Shown: positions 16,040 through 23,853 of the stretch, piece after piece
Layout of the letters: every line of letters starts with the position of its first letter
How positions within the stretch are numbered: the stretch's first letter is position 1
Source of the DNA: an uncultured Clostridia bacterium
GTDB taxonomy: Bacteria; Bacillota; Clostridia; TANB77; CAG-508
NCBI GenBank assembly: GCA_934130975.1
Contig: CAKOYU010000014.1
Location: forward strand, 1 to 47,705
DNA length: 47,705 bases
Reading direction: 5' to 3'
Position numbers and translations under genes: made by a program
Notes under the pieces: model-generated
What the model was told of the DNA's origin: nothing
What the model saw: only the letters and a program-made list of their open reading frames with translations
Databases searched by the model: none

Positions 16040-16528
16040 ATGGAAAAAGACGAAAAAGTTGAAGAAGTTGAAAATAAAGAAGAAAAAGACTGCATAATAG
16101 ATCCAAAACAACAAGAACTAGATGAACTAAATGACAGATATAAAAGAGTTATGGCAGAATTCGAAAATTACAAAAAAAGAAGCAGTAAAGAACGTGAAAC
16201 ATTATACAATTCAATACTTGGAGATATAGTAGAAGTATTTTTGCCAATAGTAGATAATTTGGAAAATGCTTTAAAAGTTGAAACACAAGACGCTGAATAC
16301 AAAAAAGGTATAGAATTAGTTTTAAAACAGTTTAAAGATGTTTTAAAAGCAAAAGGAGTTGAAGAAATTCCAGCTATTGGAGAAACTTTTGATCCAAGTT
16401 TACATGAGGCTGTAAGTAGTATTCAAGATCCTGATAAAAATGCTCAAGAAATTGTGCAAGAATATAGAAAGGGCTACAAAATAGGCTCAAGGGTTATACG
16501 TCATTCTATGGTTGTAGTGGCTAATTAA
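16040..16528 (+). CDS. grpE: Nucleotide exchange factor GrpE
   Basis: A 162-residue co-chaperone that releases ADP from DnaK. An acidic, disordered N-terminus (about 1-30) is followed by the long dimerising helix (DPKQQELDELNDRYKRVMAE, FENYKKRSSKE). The C-terminal beta domain then has VDNLENAL, IGETFDPSLHEAV and GYKIGSRVIRHSMVVVAN, the typical ending. It lies 17 bp after hrcA behind GAAAGAAGG. A 113-nt imperfect inverted repeat directly follows its stop codon. Confidence 0.96.
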   Translation: MEKDEKVEEVENKEEKDCIIDPKQQELDELNDRYKRVMAEFENYKKRSSKERETLYNSILGDIVEVFLPIVDNLENALKVETQDAEYKKGIELVLKQFKDVLKAKGVEEIPAIGETFDPSLHEAVSSIQDPDKNAQEIVQEYRKGYKIGSRVIRHSMVVVAN

Positions 16529-16641
16529 CATTGAAAGTACTAATCTGCACATTTTCAATAGCTATTGTAAACATCGACGTACCAACGTACGACTTCTGCT
16601 TACAATAACTATTGAAAATGCACATCTCAGCACTTTTAATG
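16529..16641. repeat. Long imperfect inverted repeat between grpE and dnaK
   Basis: Two 42-nt arms (16529-16570 and 16600-16641) are complementary at 34 of 42 positions around a 29-nt loop that itself holds a short TCGACGT/ACGTACGA hairpin. The central block ATTTTCAATAG is perfect in both arms. It begins right at the grpE stop. It could be a MITE-like insertion or an mRNA processing hairpin. No T-run follows, so it is not an ordinary terminator. Confidence 0.8.
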
Positions 16642-16687
16642 TCAATTATAAAAAGTAAAATAGTTATTAATTTTAAAAATATATATG

Positions 16688-16730
16688 AAGTCAGCACATA
16701 TCATGAAAAGAAAGATGTGTCCCCTGACTT
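16688..16730 (+). promoter_or_regulatory. Leader hairpin upstream of dnaK
   Basis: AAGTCAG (16688-16694) and CACAT (16695-16699) pair with CTGACTT (16724-16730) and ATGTG (16715-16719). It ends just before the dnaK ribosome site AAAGGAAG. It may stabilise the dnaK mRNA 5' end. Confidence 0.5.
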
Positions 16731-16757
16731 AAAGTAAAAGAAAGGAAGTAATTAATT

Positions 16758-18617
16758 ATGGGAAAAATAATAGGAATCGATTTAGGAACAACAAATTCAT
16801 GTGTAGCAGTAATGGAAGGAGGAGAACCAGTAGTAATACCAAATGCAGAAGGAAACAGAACAACACCATCTGTAGTAGCATTCTCTAAAAATGGAGAAAG
16901 ATTAGTAGGACAAATAGCAAAACGTCAAGCAGTAACAAATCCAGAAAATACTGTTATATCAATAAAAAGAAAAATGGGAACAAACGAAAAAGTAGACATA
17001 GATGGAGATAAATTCTCTCCACAAGAAATATCAGCAATGATATTACAAAAATTAAAAGCAGATGCTGAAAACTATTTAGGACAAAAAGTAACTCAAGCAG
17101 TTATTACAGTACCAGCATACTTCAGTGATAGTCAAAGACAAGCAACAAAAGATGCAGGAAAAATAGCAGGACTTGAAGTATTGAGAATTATCAATGAACC
17201 AACAGCAGCATCATTAGCTTACGGAATGGATAAAGAACAAGATCAAAAAATTATGATATATGATTTAGGTGGAGGAACATTTGATGTTTCTATACTAGAT
17301 ATCGGTGATGGTGTATTTGAAGTATTAGCAACAAATGGTAATACACATTTAGGTGGAGATGACTTTGATGAAGCAATAATCAAATATTTGGTTGACGAAT
17401 TCAAAAAATCAAACGGAATTGATTTATCAACAGATAAAATGGCAATGCAAAGATTAAAAGAGGCTGCAGAAAAAGCTAAAATCGAATTGTCAGGTGTTCA
17501 ACAAACACAAATCAACTTACCATTTATCACAGCAGATGCAACAGGACCAAAACACTTAGACGTAACATTAACAAGATCAAAATTTGAAGAATTAATACAT
17601 GATTTAGTAGAAGCAACAGCTGGACCAGTTAACCAAGCATTAAAAGATGCTGGATTAACAGCAAATGATATTCATAAAGTATTATTAGTTGGTGGATCTA
17701 CAAGAGTACCAGCAGTTCAAGAAGTTGTTAAGAGAATAACAGGTAAAGAACCAGATAAAGGAATAAACCCAGATGAATGTGTTGCTGTTGGTGCAGCAAT
17801 CCAAGGTGGTGTATTATCAGGAGATGTTAAAGACTTAGTATTATTAGATGTAACACCATTATCATTAGGTATTGAAACATATGGTGGAGTATTCACAAAA
17901 TTAATAGACAGAAACACAACAATACCAACAAAGAAATCACAAATCTTCTCAACAGCAGCAGATGGTCAAACATCAGTAGAAGTTCACGTATTACAAGGTG
18001 AAAGAGAAATGGCTGCATATAACAAAACATTAGGAAGATTCCAATTAACAGGAATTCCAGCAGCACCAAGAGGAGTTCCTCAAATAGAAGTAACATTTGA
18101 CATAGATGCAAATGGTATAGTTCACGTATCTGCAAAAGATATGGCAACAGGAAATGAACAAAATGTATCAATTACAGCTTCAACAAACTTAACAGATGAA
18201 GATATTGAAAAAGCTGTTAAAGATGCAGAAGCACATGCTGAAGAAGACAAAAAGAAGAAAGAAGAAATCGAAGTTAAAAATAATGCTGAAAGCTTAATTT
18301 ACAATAGTGAAAAAACATTAGGAGAATTAGGAGACAAAATTAGTGGAGAAGAAAAAGCTAAAGTAGAAGCTGAAATCGAAAATACAAGAAAAGCTCTTGA
18401 TTCAAATAATACAGAAAACATCAAAGAAGCTACAGAAAAATTAACAAAAGTATTTTATGAAATGTCTGAACAATTATACAAAAATGCAAATCCAAATGGA
18501 GGAGTAGATCCAAATGCAGCAGGAGCTGAAGCAAATGGAACAGATGCAAATAATACTGGAAATGATGGAACAGTATATGATGCAGATTACAAAGTAGAAG
18601 ATGATGACAACAAATAA
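16758..18617 (+). CDS. dnaK: Molecular chaperone DnaK (Hsp70)
   Basis: A 619-residue ATP-dependent chaperone. The nucleotide-binding domain has IGIDLGTTNSCVAVMEGG (residues about 4-21), the DLGGGTFDVS phosphate loop and the VLLVGGSTRVPAVQ signature. The substrate-binding domain starts around residue 365 (LLDVTPLSLGIETYGG), followed by the helical lid and an acidic C-terminus rich in Asn, Ala and Gly. It is shorter in the N-terminal lobe than E. coli DnaK, as usual in Gram-positives. It is third in the CIRCE operon; hairpins precede (16529-16730) and follow it (18636-18661), which could set its mRNA level apart from its neighbours. Confidence 0.98.
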   Translation: MGKIIGIDLGTTNSCVAVMEGGEPVVIPNAEGNRTTPSVVAFSKNGERLVGQIAKRQAVTNPENTVISIKRKMGTNEKVDIDGDKFSPQEISAMILQKLKADAENYLGQKVTQAVITVPAYFSDSQRQATKDAGKIAGLEVLRIINEPTAASLAYGMDKEQDQKIMIYDLGGGTFDVSILDIGDGVFEVLATNGNTHLGGDDFDEAIIKYLVDEFKKSNGIDLSTDKMAMQRLKEAAEKAKIELSGVQQTQINLPFITADATGPKHLDVTLTRSKFEELIHDLVEATAGPVNQALKDAGLTANDIHKVLLVGGSTRVPAVQEVVKRITGKEPDKGINPDECVAVGAAIQGGVLSGDVKDLVLLDVTPLSLGIETYGGVFTKLIDRNTTIPTKKSQIFSTAADGQTSVEVHVLQGEREMAAYNKTLGRFQLTGIPAAPRGVPQIEVTFDIDANGIVHVSAKDMATGNEQNVSITASTNLTDEDIEKAVKDAEAHAEEDKKKKEEIEVKNNAESLIYNSEKTLGELGDKISGEEKAKVEAEIENTRKALDSNNTENIKEATEKLTKVFYEMSEQLYKNANPNGGVDPNAAGAEANGTDANNTGNDGTVYDADYKVEDDDNK

Positions 18618-18635
18618 TATATAAAAAATAATGAG

Positions 18636-18661
18636 GCAGGCAGAATTGAATATCTGCCTGC
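18636..18661 (+). terminator. GC-rich hairpin between dnaK and dnaJ
   Basis: GCAGGCAGA (18636-18644) pairs perfectly with TCTGCCTGC (18653-18661) around an 8-nt loop. No T-run follows, so it is likely an mRNA stabilising or processing hairpin or a partial attenuator rather than a full stop. Confidence 0.5.
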
Positions 18662-18698
18662 AAGTTTAATGTTAGAGAAGGATAAAGAGGTGAAATAG

Positions 18699-19862
18699 AT
18701 GGCTACAAAAAAAGACTATTATGAAATATTAGGAGTTCAAAAAACAGCAACAGATGATGAGTTAAAAAAAGCATATAGAAAAATGGCAAAAAAATATCAT
18801 CCAGATGCTAACCCTGATAATAAAGCAGAAGCAGAAGCAAAATTTAAAGAAGTAAATGAAGCTTATGAAGTGCTATCAAATCCACAAAAAAGAAAAATGT
18901 ATGACCAATTTGGAACAGCAGATCCTCAAGGATTTGGAGGAGCTGGAGGACCATTTGGTGGAGGTAATTACTATTCATATACGTCTTCTGGCTTTGACGG
19001 ATTTTCAGATTTCGGAGATTTAGGAGACATATTTTCATCAATTTTTGGTGGAGGTGCTAGAACTGGTGCAAGAACACAAGCTCAACGTGGACCTAGAAAA
19101 GGAGCAGACCTTAACTTAAATATGGACATCACATTTGAAGAAGCATTTTTAGGAGTAGAGAAAGAAATTTCTATTACAAGACCAGAAGAATGTAGTGTTT
19201 GCCATGGCTCAGGAGCGAGACCAGGAACATCTGTTACAAAATGTCCAACATGTAATGGAACAGGAACAGTAAGACAAGTTCAAAATACAATACTTGGACA
19301 AATGCAAACAAGTAGAACTTGTACAGCATGTCATGGAACTGGTGAAATAATAAAAGAACCTTGTGATAATTGCAAAGGAAAGGGAACTGTTAGAAAACAA
19401 GCCAAAATAAAAGTTAAAATTCCAGCTGGTATAGATAATAATCAAACTGTAGTATTAAGAGGAGAAGGCGAACCAGGAGAAAAAGGTGGACCTAAAGGAG
19501 ATTTATACATAACTATAAAAATGAAGAAAAGTAATGTATATACTAGGCAGGGAACTACTGTAATGTGTGAAGTTCCTATAACAATTACACAGGCAACATT
19601 AGGTGCAAATTTAAAAATACCTATGGTTGATGGCAGTGTAGAAAACTATGCTATTCCAGAAGGAACTCAAACAGGAACAAAATTTACTATAAGAGATAGA
19701 GGATTTACATCATTGAATTCTTCTGCTAGAGGCAATTTTGTGTTTACTGTAACAGTTCAAACCCCAAAAAGGTTAAATAAAGAACAAAGAGATTTGCTAG
19801 AGAAATTAGCTAAAACTATGAATGAACAACCTCCAGTGAAAAAAAGAGGATTATTTGGATAA
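18699..19862 (+). CDS. dnaJ: Chaperone protein DnaJ (Hsp40)
   Basis: A 387-residue co-chaperone stimulating DnaK ATPase. The J domain occupies residues about 5-70 with the essential HPD (YHPDANPDN). A Gly/Phe-rich linker (about 76-130) follows. The zinc-binding domain has four CxxCxGxG repeats (CSVCHGSG, CPTCNGTG, CTACHGTG, CDNCKGKG), and the C-terminal substrate-binding domains complete a full type I DnaJ. AAAGAGGTGAAATAG precedes the ATG. It is the last gene of the heat-shock operon, closed by the terminator at 19865-19903. Confidence 0.98.
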   Translation: MATKKDYYEILGVQKTATDDELKKAYRKMAKKYHPDANPDNKAEAEAKFKEVNEAYEVLSNPQKRKMYDQFGTADPQGFGGAGGPFGGGNYYSYTSSGFDGFSDFGDLGDIFSSIFGGGARTGARTQAQRGPRKGADLNLNMDITFEEAFLGVEKEISITRPEECSVCHGSGARPGTSVTKCPTCNGTGTVRQVQNTILGQMQTSRTCTACHGTGEIIKEPCDNCKGKGTVRKQAKIKVKIPAGIDNNQTVVLRGEGEPGEKGGPKGDLYITIKMKKSNVYTRQGTTVMCEVPITITQATLGANLKIPMVDGSVENYAIPEGTQTGTKFTIRDRGFTSLNSSARGNFVFTVTVQTPKRLNKEQRDLLEKLAKTMNEQPPVKKRGLFG

Positions 19863-19864
19863 GA

Positions 19865-19903
19865 TAAAAATAGAAACTTGTAATAATACAGGTTTTTATT
19901 TTT
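19865..19903 (+). terminator. dnaJ terminator
   Basis: AAACTTGTA (19874-19882) pairs with TACAGGTTT (19887-19895, one wobble) and A-rich/T-rich flanks extend the stem into a T-run. Confidence 0.75.
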
Positions 19904-19914
19904 TGCAAAAATAA

Positions 19915-19943
19915 TTGTAATAAGTGACATAATATGGTATAAT
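19915..19943 (+). promoter_or_regulatory. Promoter of the gene at 20011
   Basis: TTGTAA (19915-19920), 17 bp, TATAAT (19938-19943). Confidence 0.65.
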
Positions 19944-20010
19944 ATAACAGTAACTGGTTGATTTAGTTAAACAACAATAAATGAGGTTGTTAAAAATGGA
20001 GGAAAGCAAG

Positions 20011-20466
20011 ATGAAAAAAGAAGAAGACATTATGAAAGAAAAAAGTGACTGGATAACAGAAGCAGCAAAAACAAGTGAAAAACGGATTTTCACTATGATT
20101 GATGAAAAAGTTGGCAAAAACACCTGGGAATATTGGGACAATAGGTTTATACCAATATCAATGGGAAACCTAAGAGGAATTGCAAAAGAGGTGTTTGAAG
20201 AGAAAGGAGCAAGAACTTTAGAAAACGAATATCCAAATGTTGCAGAAGAAGTATGGAAAATGATTTTTGATCTCCTTGATGAAGAACTGAGAAGCTATGG
20301 CTTCAAAGTGGGTTATAACAAATCCAGAGAATTTGGTATAGGCCCAGCTGAAAAAAAAGACATAAGAGGTATTAATGAAAAAAATACCGTTATCCAAAAA
20401 ATTAAAAGTTTTTTAGATAAAATAAAAGAGGCTTTCAGTCAAGAAGATGAGGAAGACGATTTCTGA
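20011..20466 (+). CDS. Unknown small soluble protein
   Basis: A 151-residue protein, not recognised. Residues about 10-45 hold a helical segment (SDWITEAAKTSEKRI). The central region has aromatic-rich NTWEYWDNRFIPISMGN and a helix (VAEEVWKMIFDLLDEELRS). The tail is Lys-rich, then strongly acidic (EDEEDDF). No membrane segment or signal peptide is seen. ATG 20011 is chosen because GGAGG at 19998-20002 lies 8 nt upstream; the earlier ATGs at 19981 and 19996 do not have such a site. It is another single-gene unit with its own promoter and terminator, placed between dnaJ and trpS. Confidence 0.7.
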   Translation: MKKEEDIMKEKSDWITEAAKTSEKRIFTMIDEKVGKNTWEYWDNRFIPISMGNLRGIAKEVFEEKGARTLENEYPNVAEEVWKMIFDLLDEELRSYGFKVGYNKSREFGIGPAEKKDIRGINEKNTVIQKIKSFLDKIKEAFSQEDEEDDF

Positions 20467-20485
20467 TACAAAAAATCTCCTTAGT

Positions 20486-20522
20486 AAGATAAGACTTGTG
20501 TTACAAGCCTTATCTTTTTTTT
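20486..20522 (+). terminator. Terminator after the gene at 20011
   Basis: AAGATAAG and CTTGT pair with ACAAG and CTTATCTT (20486-20516, one internal mismatch), followed by a T-run. Confidence 0.85.
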
Positions 20523-20600
20523 GAAAAAACCTTTATTTTTATTTTAAAATATAGTATAATATATTAGGAAAATTAGGTAAAAAAGAGAGGATTGATATAT

Positions 20601-21611
20601 ATGAGCAAAAAGAGAATAGTAACAGGAGACAGACCAACAGGAAGACTACATATTGGTCATTATTTTGGTTCATTAAAAAATAGAGTAATATTACAGGATT
20701 CAGGAGAATATGAACAATACATATTAGTAGCAGATGTTCAAGCACTAACAGACAATTTTAATAATCCAGAAAAGGTAAGAAAAAATGTAAAAGAAGTTGT
20801 AATGGATTATTTATCAGTAGGAATAGATCCTGAAAAAACAACAATATATATACAATCAATGATACCAGAAATTGCAGAATTAACAGTATTTTATTCTAAT
20901 TTAGTAACAATAGCTAGATTAGAAAGAAATCCAACAGTAAAAACAGAACTTGCTCAAAAAAGAGATGTGTTTGGAGAAAGTGTAACATATGGATTTTTAG
21001 GATATCCAGTAAGCCAAGCTGCAGATATAACAGCATTAGAAGGGACAGTTGTACCAGTAGGAGAAGATCAATTACCATTAATTGAACAATGCAGAGAAAT
21101 AGTAAGAAAATTCAATAATATATATGGAGATGTTTTAGTAGAGCCAGAAGCAGTATTATCAAAAGAAAAAAGAATAAAAGGGCTAGACGGAAATGATAAA
21201 ATGGGAAAATCATTAGGAAATGCAATTTACTTATCAGATACAGAAGAAGTAGTAAACCAAAAAGTAATGAGTGCAGTAACAGATCCTAACAGAATAAAAA
21301 AAGATGACTTAGGAAATCCTGATATATGTATGGTGGCATATTATCATAATTTATTTACAGAACCAGAAGAGTACAAAACAGTATGTGAAGAATGTAAAGC
21401 AGGAAAAAGAGGATGTGTAGCATGTAAAAAACAACTAGCCCAAAATATAAATGCAACACTTAATCCTATAAGAGAAAAGAGAAAATATTATGAAGAAAGA
21501 CCAGAATTAGTAGAAAAAATCTTAAAAGAAGGAACCGAAAAGGCTAGACAAACAGCAAAAGAAACAATGAAAAAAGTAAAAAAAGCTATGAAATTAGATT
21601 ATTTTGAATAA
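20601..21611 (+). CDS. trpS: Tryptophan--tRNA ligase
   Basis: A 336-residue class I aminoacyl-tRNA synthetase charging tRNA-Trp. The HIGH motif is at residues 17-20 (RLHIGHYFGS). The KMSKS-type loop is KMGKS (200-204). The GEDQLPLIEQ segment contacts Trp-AMP. ATG 20601 is preferred over the upstream TTG 20592, since AGAGAGG is correctly spaced and the family starts at this point. A Cys-rich insert (CEECKAGKRGCVACKK, about 264-279) is seen in one TrpRS subgroup. There is no T-box leader, as only about 80 nt separate it from the preceding terminator. obg follows 11 bp later. Confidence 0.96.
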   Translation: MSKKRIVTGDRPTGRLHIGHYFGSLKNRVILQDSGEYEQYILVADVQALTDNFNNPEKVRKNVKEVVMDYLSVGIDPEKTTIYIQSMIPEIAELTVFYSNLVTIARLERNPTVKTELAQKRDVFGESVTYGFLGYPVSQAADITALEGTVVPVGEDQLPLIEQCREIVRKFNNIYGDVLVEPEAVLSKEKRIKGLDGNDKMGKSLGNAIYLSDTEEVVNQKVMSAVTDPNRIKKDDLGNPDICMVAYYHNLFTEPEEYKTVCEECKAGKRGCVACKKQLAQNINATLNPIREKRKYYEERPELVEKILKEGTEKARQTAKETMKKVKKAMKLDYFE

Positions 21612-21622
21612 GAGGAGGAAAT

Positions 21623-22897
21623 ATGTTTACAGATTACGCAAAAATAACCATAAAATCAGGTAATGGTGGAGATGGTGCAATAACATTCAGAAGAGAAAAA
21701 TATGTAGCGGCAGGTGGACCAGATGGTGGAGACGGCGGAAGAGGTGGAAGCATCTACTTTCAAGTTGATCCTAATGCCAATACATTAATTGATTTCAGAT
21801 ACACAAAGAAATTCAAAGCACAAAGCGGAGAAAATGGTAGTGGAAATAATAAATACGGAAAATCTGGAGAAGATTTATATATAAATGTTCCAATAGGAAC
21901 TGTAATAAAAGATGCAGAAACTGGAAAAGTTGTAGCAGACTTATCTAAAGAGGGACAAAAAGAACTTGTTTTAAAAGGAGGAAGAGGAGGAAAAGGAAAT
22001 TCTCATTTTGCAACAGCAACAAGACAAGTTCCAAGATTTGCACAAGCTGGAGAAGAAGGAGAAGAAAAAGAAGTAATCTTAGAATTAAAACTATTAGCAG
22101 ATGTAGGATTACTAGGATTTCCTAATGTTGGAAAATCAACATTTTTATCAGTTGTAACAGATGCAAAACCTAAAATTGCAAACTATCATTTTACAACAAT
22201 TGAACCAAATTTAGGAGTTGTAAAAACAAAAAATGGTGAAAGCTTTGTAATTGCTGATATCCCAGGAATAATAGAAGGTGCAAGTGAAGGAATTGGACTA
22301 GGAATTCAATTTTTAAGACATGTTGAAAGAACACGTTTATTATTACATGTAATAGATGTATCAGGAATAGAAGGAAGAGACCCTGTACAAGATTTTTATA
22401 CAATAAATGAAGAACTAAAAAAATATAGTGAAAAATTAAGTACAAGAAAGCAAATAATAGTTGCAAGCAAAATAGATGTAATGCAAGATGATGCAGGATA
22501 TAAAGAATTAAAAAAATTAGCAAAAAAAGAAGGATTAGAAATATATAAAATCTCAGGAGTAACAGGAGAAGGTGTAGAACAATTATTAAGCCATGTAGCA
22601 GAAGTATTAAAAACATTACCAAAAGAAGATATCGAAGAAGTTGAAGAAAGAGTTGTATATACACTAGAAGAAGACAAAGACCAATTTACTGTAAGAAAAG
22701 AAGGAGATACTTTTGTTATAGAAGGAAAAGCAATAAATAGACTTATGGGAAGAATTAATATTGATGATAATGAATCAATGTATTATTTCCAAAAGAGTTT
22801 AAAAAATCTTGGAATTGAAGATGAATTAAAACGTCAAGGAATAAAAGAAGGAGATTATGTAAAAATTCTTAACTGGACTTTTGAGTGGTATGCATAA
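21623..22897 (+). CDS. obg: Obg family GTPase
   Basis: A 424-residue GTPase involved in 50S ribosome assembly and stress signalling. The Gly-rich Obg fold covers residues about 1-157 (GNGGDGAITFRREKYV, GGDGGRGGS). The G domain has G1 GFPNVGKST (165-173), G3 DIPGIIEGA and G4 SKID. A C-terminal OCT domain (about 345-424) makes it the long Gram-positive form. AGAGGAGGAAAT precedes the ATG. It probably shares a transcript with trpS (11-bp gap) and the exporter gene (15-bp gap). Confidence 0.97.
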   Translation: MFTDYAKITIKSGNGGDGAITFRREKYVAAGGPDGGDGGRGGSIYFQVDPNANTLIDFRYTKKFKAQSGENGSGNNKYGKSGEDLYINVPIGTVIKDAETGKVVADLSKEGQKELVLKGGRGGKGNSHFATATRQVPRFAQAGEEGEEKEVILELKLLADVGLLGFPNVGKSTFLSVVTDAKPKIANYHFTTIEPNLGVVKTKNGESFVIADIPGIIEGASEGIGLGIQFLRHVERTRLLLHVIDVSGIEGRDPVQDFYTINEELKKYSEKLSTRKQIIVASKIDVMQDDAGYKELKKLAKKEGLEIYKISGVTGEGVEQLLSHVAEVLKTLPKEDIEEVEERVVYTLEEDKDQFTVRKEGDTFVIEGKAINRLMGRINIDDNESMYYFQKSLKNLGIEDELKRQGIKEGDYVKILNWTFEWYA

Positions 22898-22912
22898 ATT
22901 TAGGAGGAAAAA

Positions 22913-23764
22913 ATGCAAAATATATTAGAAATATTGCAAGACACAGCAATAGATACTATAAAATTAATACCATTTTTATTTATCACATATTTAATTATGG
23001 AATATATAGAACACAAAACAAGTAATAAGTTACGAGATACTATAAAAAAGTCAGGAAAGTTTGGACCACTGCTAGGGGCAGTGGTTGGAATTTTTCCACA
23101 ATGTGGTTTTTCTGTATCTGCAACAAATTTATATGCAGGAAGAGTAATAACAATAGGAACATTGATTGCTGTATATATAACTACATCTGATGAAATGTTA
23201 CCGATTCTATTAACAGAAGCTGTACCAATAACTACAATTCTAACAATTTTAGGAATAAAATTAGTTCTAGGAATAATTGCAGGATTTATAGTTGATTTTA
23301 TATTTAAGCTTGTAAAAAAAGAACATCAAGAACAAGATATAGAAGAACTATGTGAACATGAGCATTGTCATTGTGAAGAAGGGATTGTTTCTTCTGCAAC
23401 AAAACATACATTAAATATAACAATATTCATATTTGTAATAACACTTATTCTAAATGGAATAATTACATATATTGGAGAAGATACAATAGCACACTTTATA
23501 AGCAAAAATGTAATACTAGGTCCTATTATAGCAGGTTTAATTGGTCTGGTACCTAATTGTGCATCATCTGTAATATTGACTGAGTTATTTATTTCAAATG
23601 TTATTTCAATGCCAGTACTAATTTCAGGAGTAGCAGTAAATGCTGGAGTTGGATTATTGGTGCTTTTTAAAACTAATAAGAACATTAAAGAAAATGTAAG
23701 CATAATAGGAATATTGTATGCAATCGGTGTAATATCAGGGATTGTTTTAGAACTATTCATATAA
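22913..23764 (+). CDS. Putative 10-TM heavy-metal exporter (ArsP_2/DUF2899 family)
   Basis: A 283-residue integral membrane protein with about eight to ten hydrophobic segments. Two related motifs, GIFPQCGFSVS (near residue 60) and GLVPNCASSVI (near residue 215), sit in each half and suggest an internal repeat with inverted topology. Between the halves a His/Cys-rich loop (EELCEHEHCHCEE, about 144-156) looks able to bind metal. This is the pattern of the putative manganese/arsenic exporter family PF11449; the substrate is not proven. AGGAGGAAAAA precedes the ATG and it follows obg by 15 bp. Confidence 0.82.
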   Translation: MQNILEILQDTAIDTIKLIPFLFITYLIMEYIEHKTSNKLRDTIKKSGKFGPLLGAVVGIFPQCGFSVSATNLYAGRVITIGTLIAVYITTSDEMLPILLTEAVPITTILTILGIKLVLGIIAGFIVDFIFKLVKKEHQEQDIEELCEHEHCHCEEGIVSSATKHTLNITIFIFVITLILNGIITYIGEDTIAHFISKNVILGPIIAGLIGLVPNCASSVILTELFISNVISMPVLISGVAVNAGVGLLVLFKTNKNIKENVSIIGILYAIGVISGIVLELFI

Positions 23765-23779
23765 ATTTACTGAAAAGCC

Positions 23780-23808
23780 TTGTAATTTTAGCTAATTTAT
23801 AAGATAAT
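23780..23808 (+). promoter_or_regulatory. Candidate promoter of the VirD4-like gene
   Basis: TTGTAA (23780-23785), 17 bp, GATAAT (23803-23808). It gives the following gene a possible transcript of its own. Confidence 0.5.
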
Positions 23809-23853
23809 AAATATTGTAATAAAAGGGATTGTGCCTAGAAAGGAACAAAAATA

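Noticed and set aside
16529..16641. Ordinary intrinsic terminator between grpE and dnaK
   Set aside because: The stem is far too long and imperfect and is not followed by a T-run; dnaK would have no evident promoter if this ended transcription.
20523..20600. T-box leader for trpS
   Set aside because: Only about 80 nt separate the previous terminator from the start codon and no T-box core sequence is present.
22191..22664. 157-residue ORF on the minus strand inside obg
   Set aside because: It lies opposite a full-length, motif-complete obg gene, is a Leu/Phe-rich mirror of its codons, and has no ribosome site.
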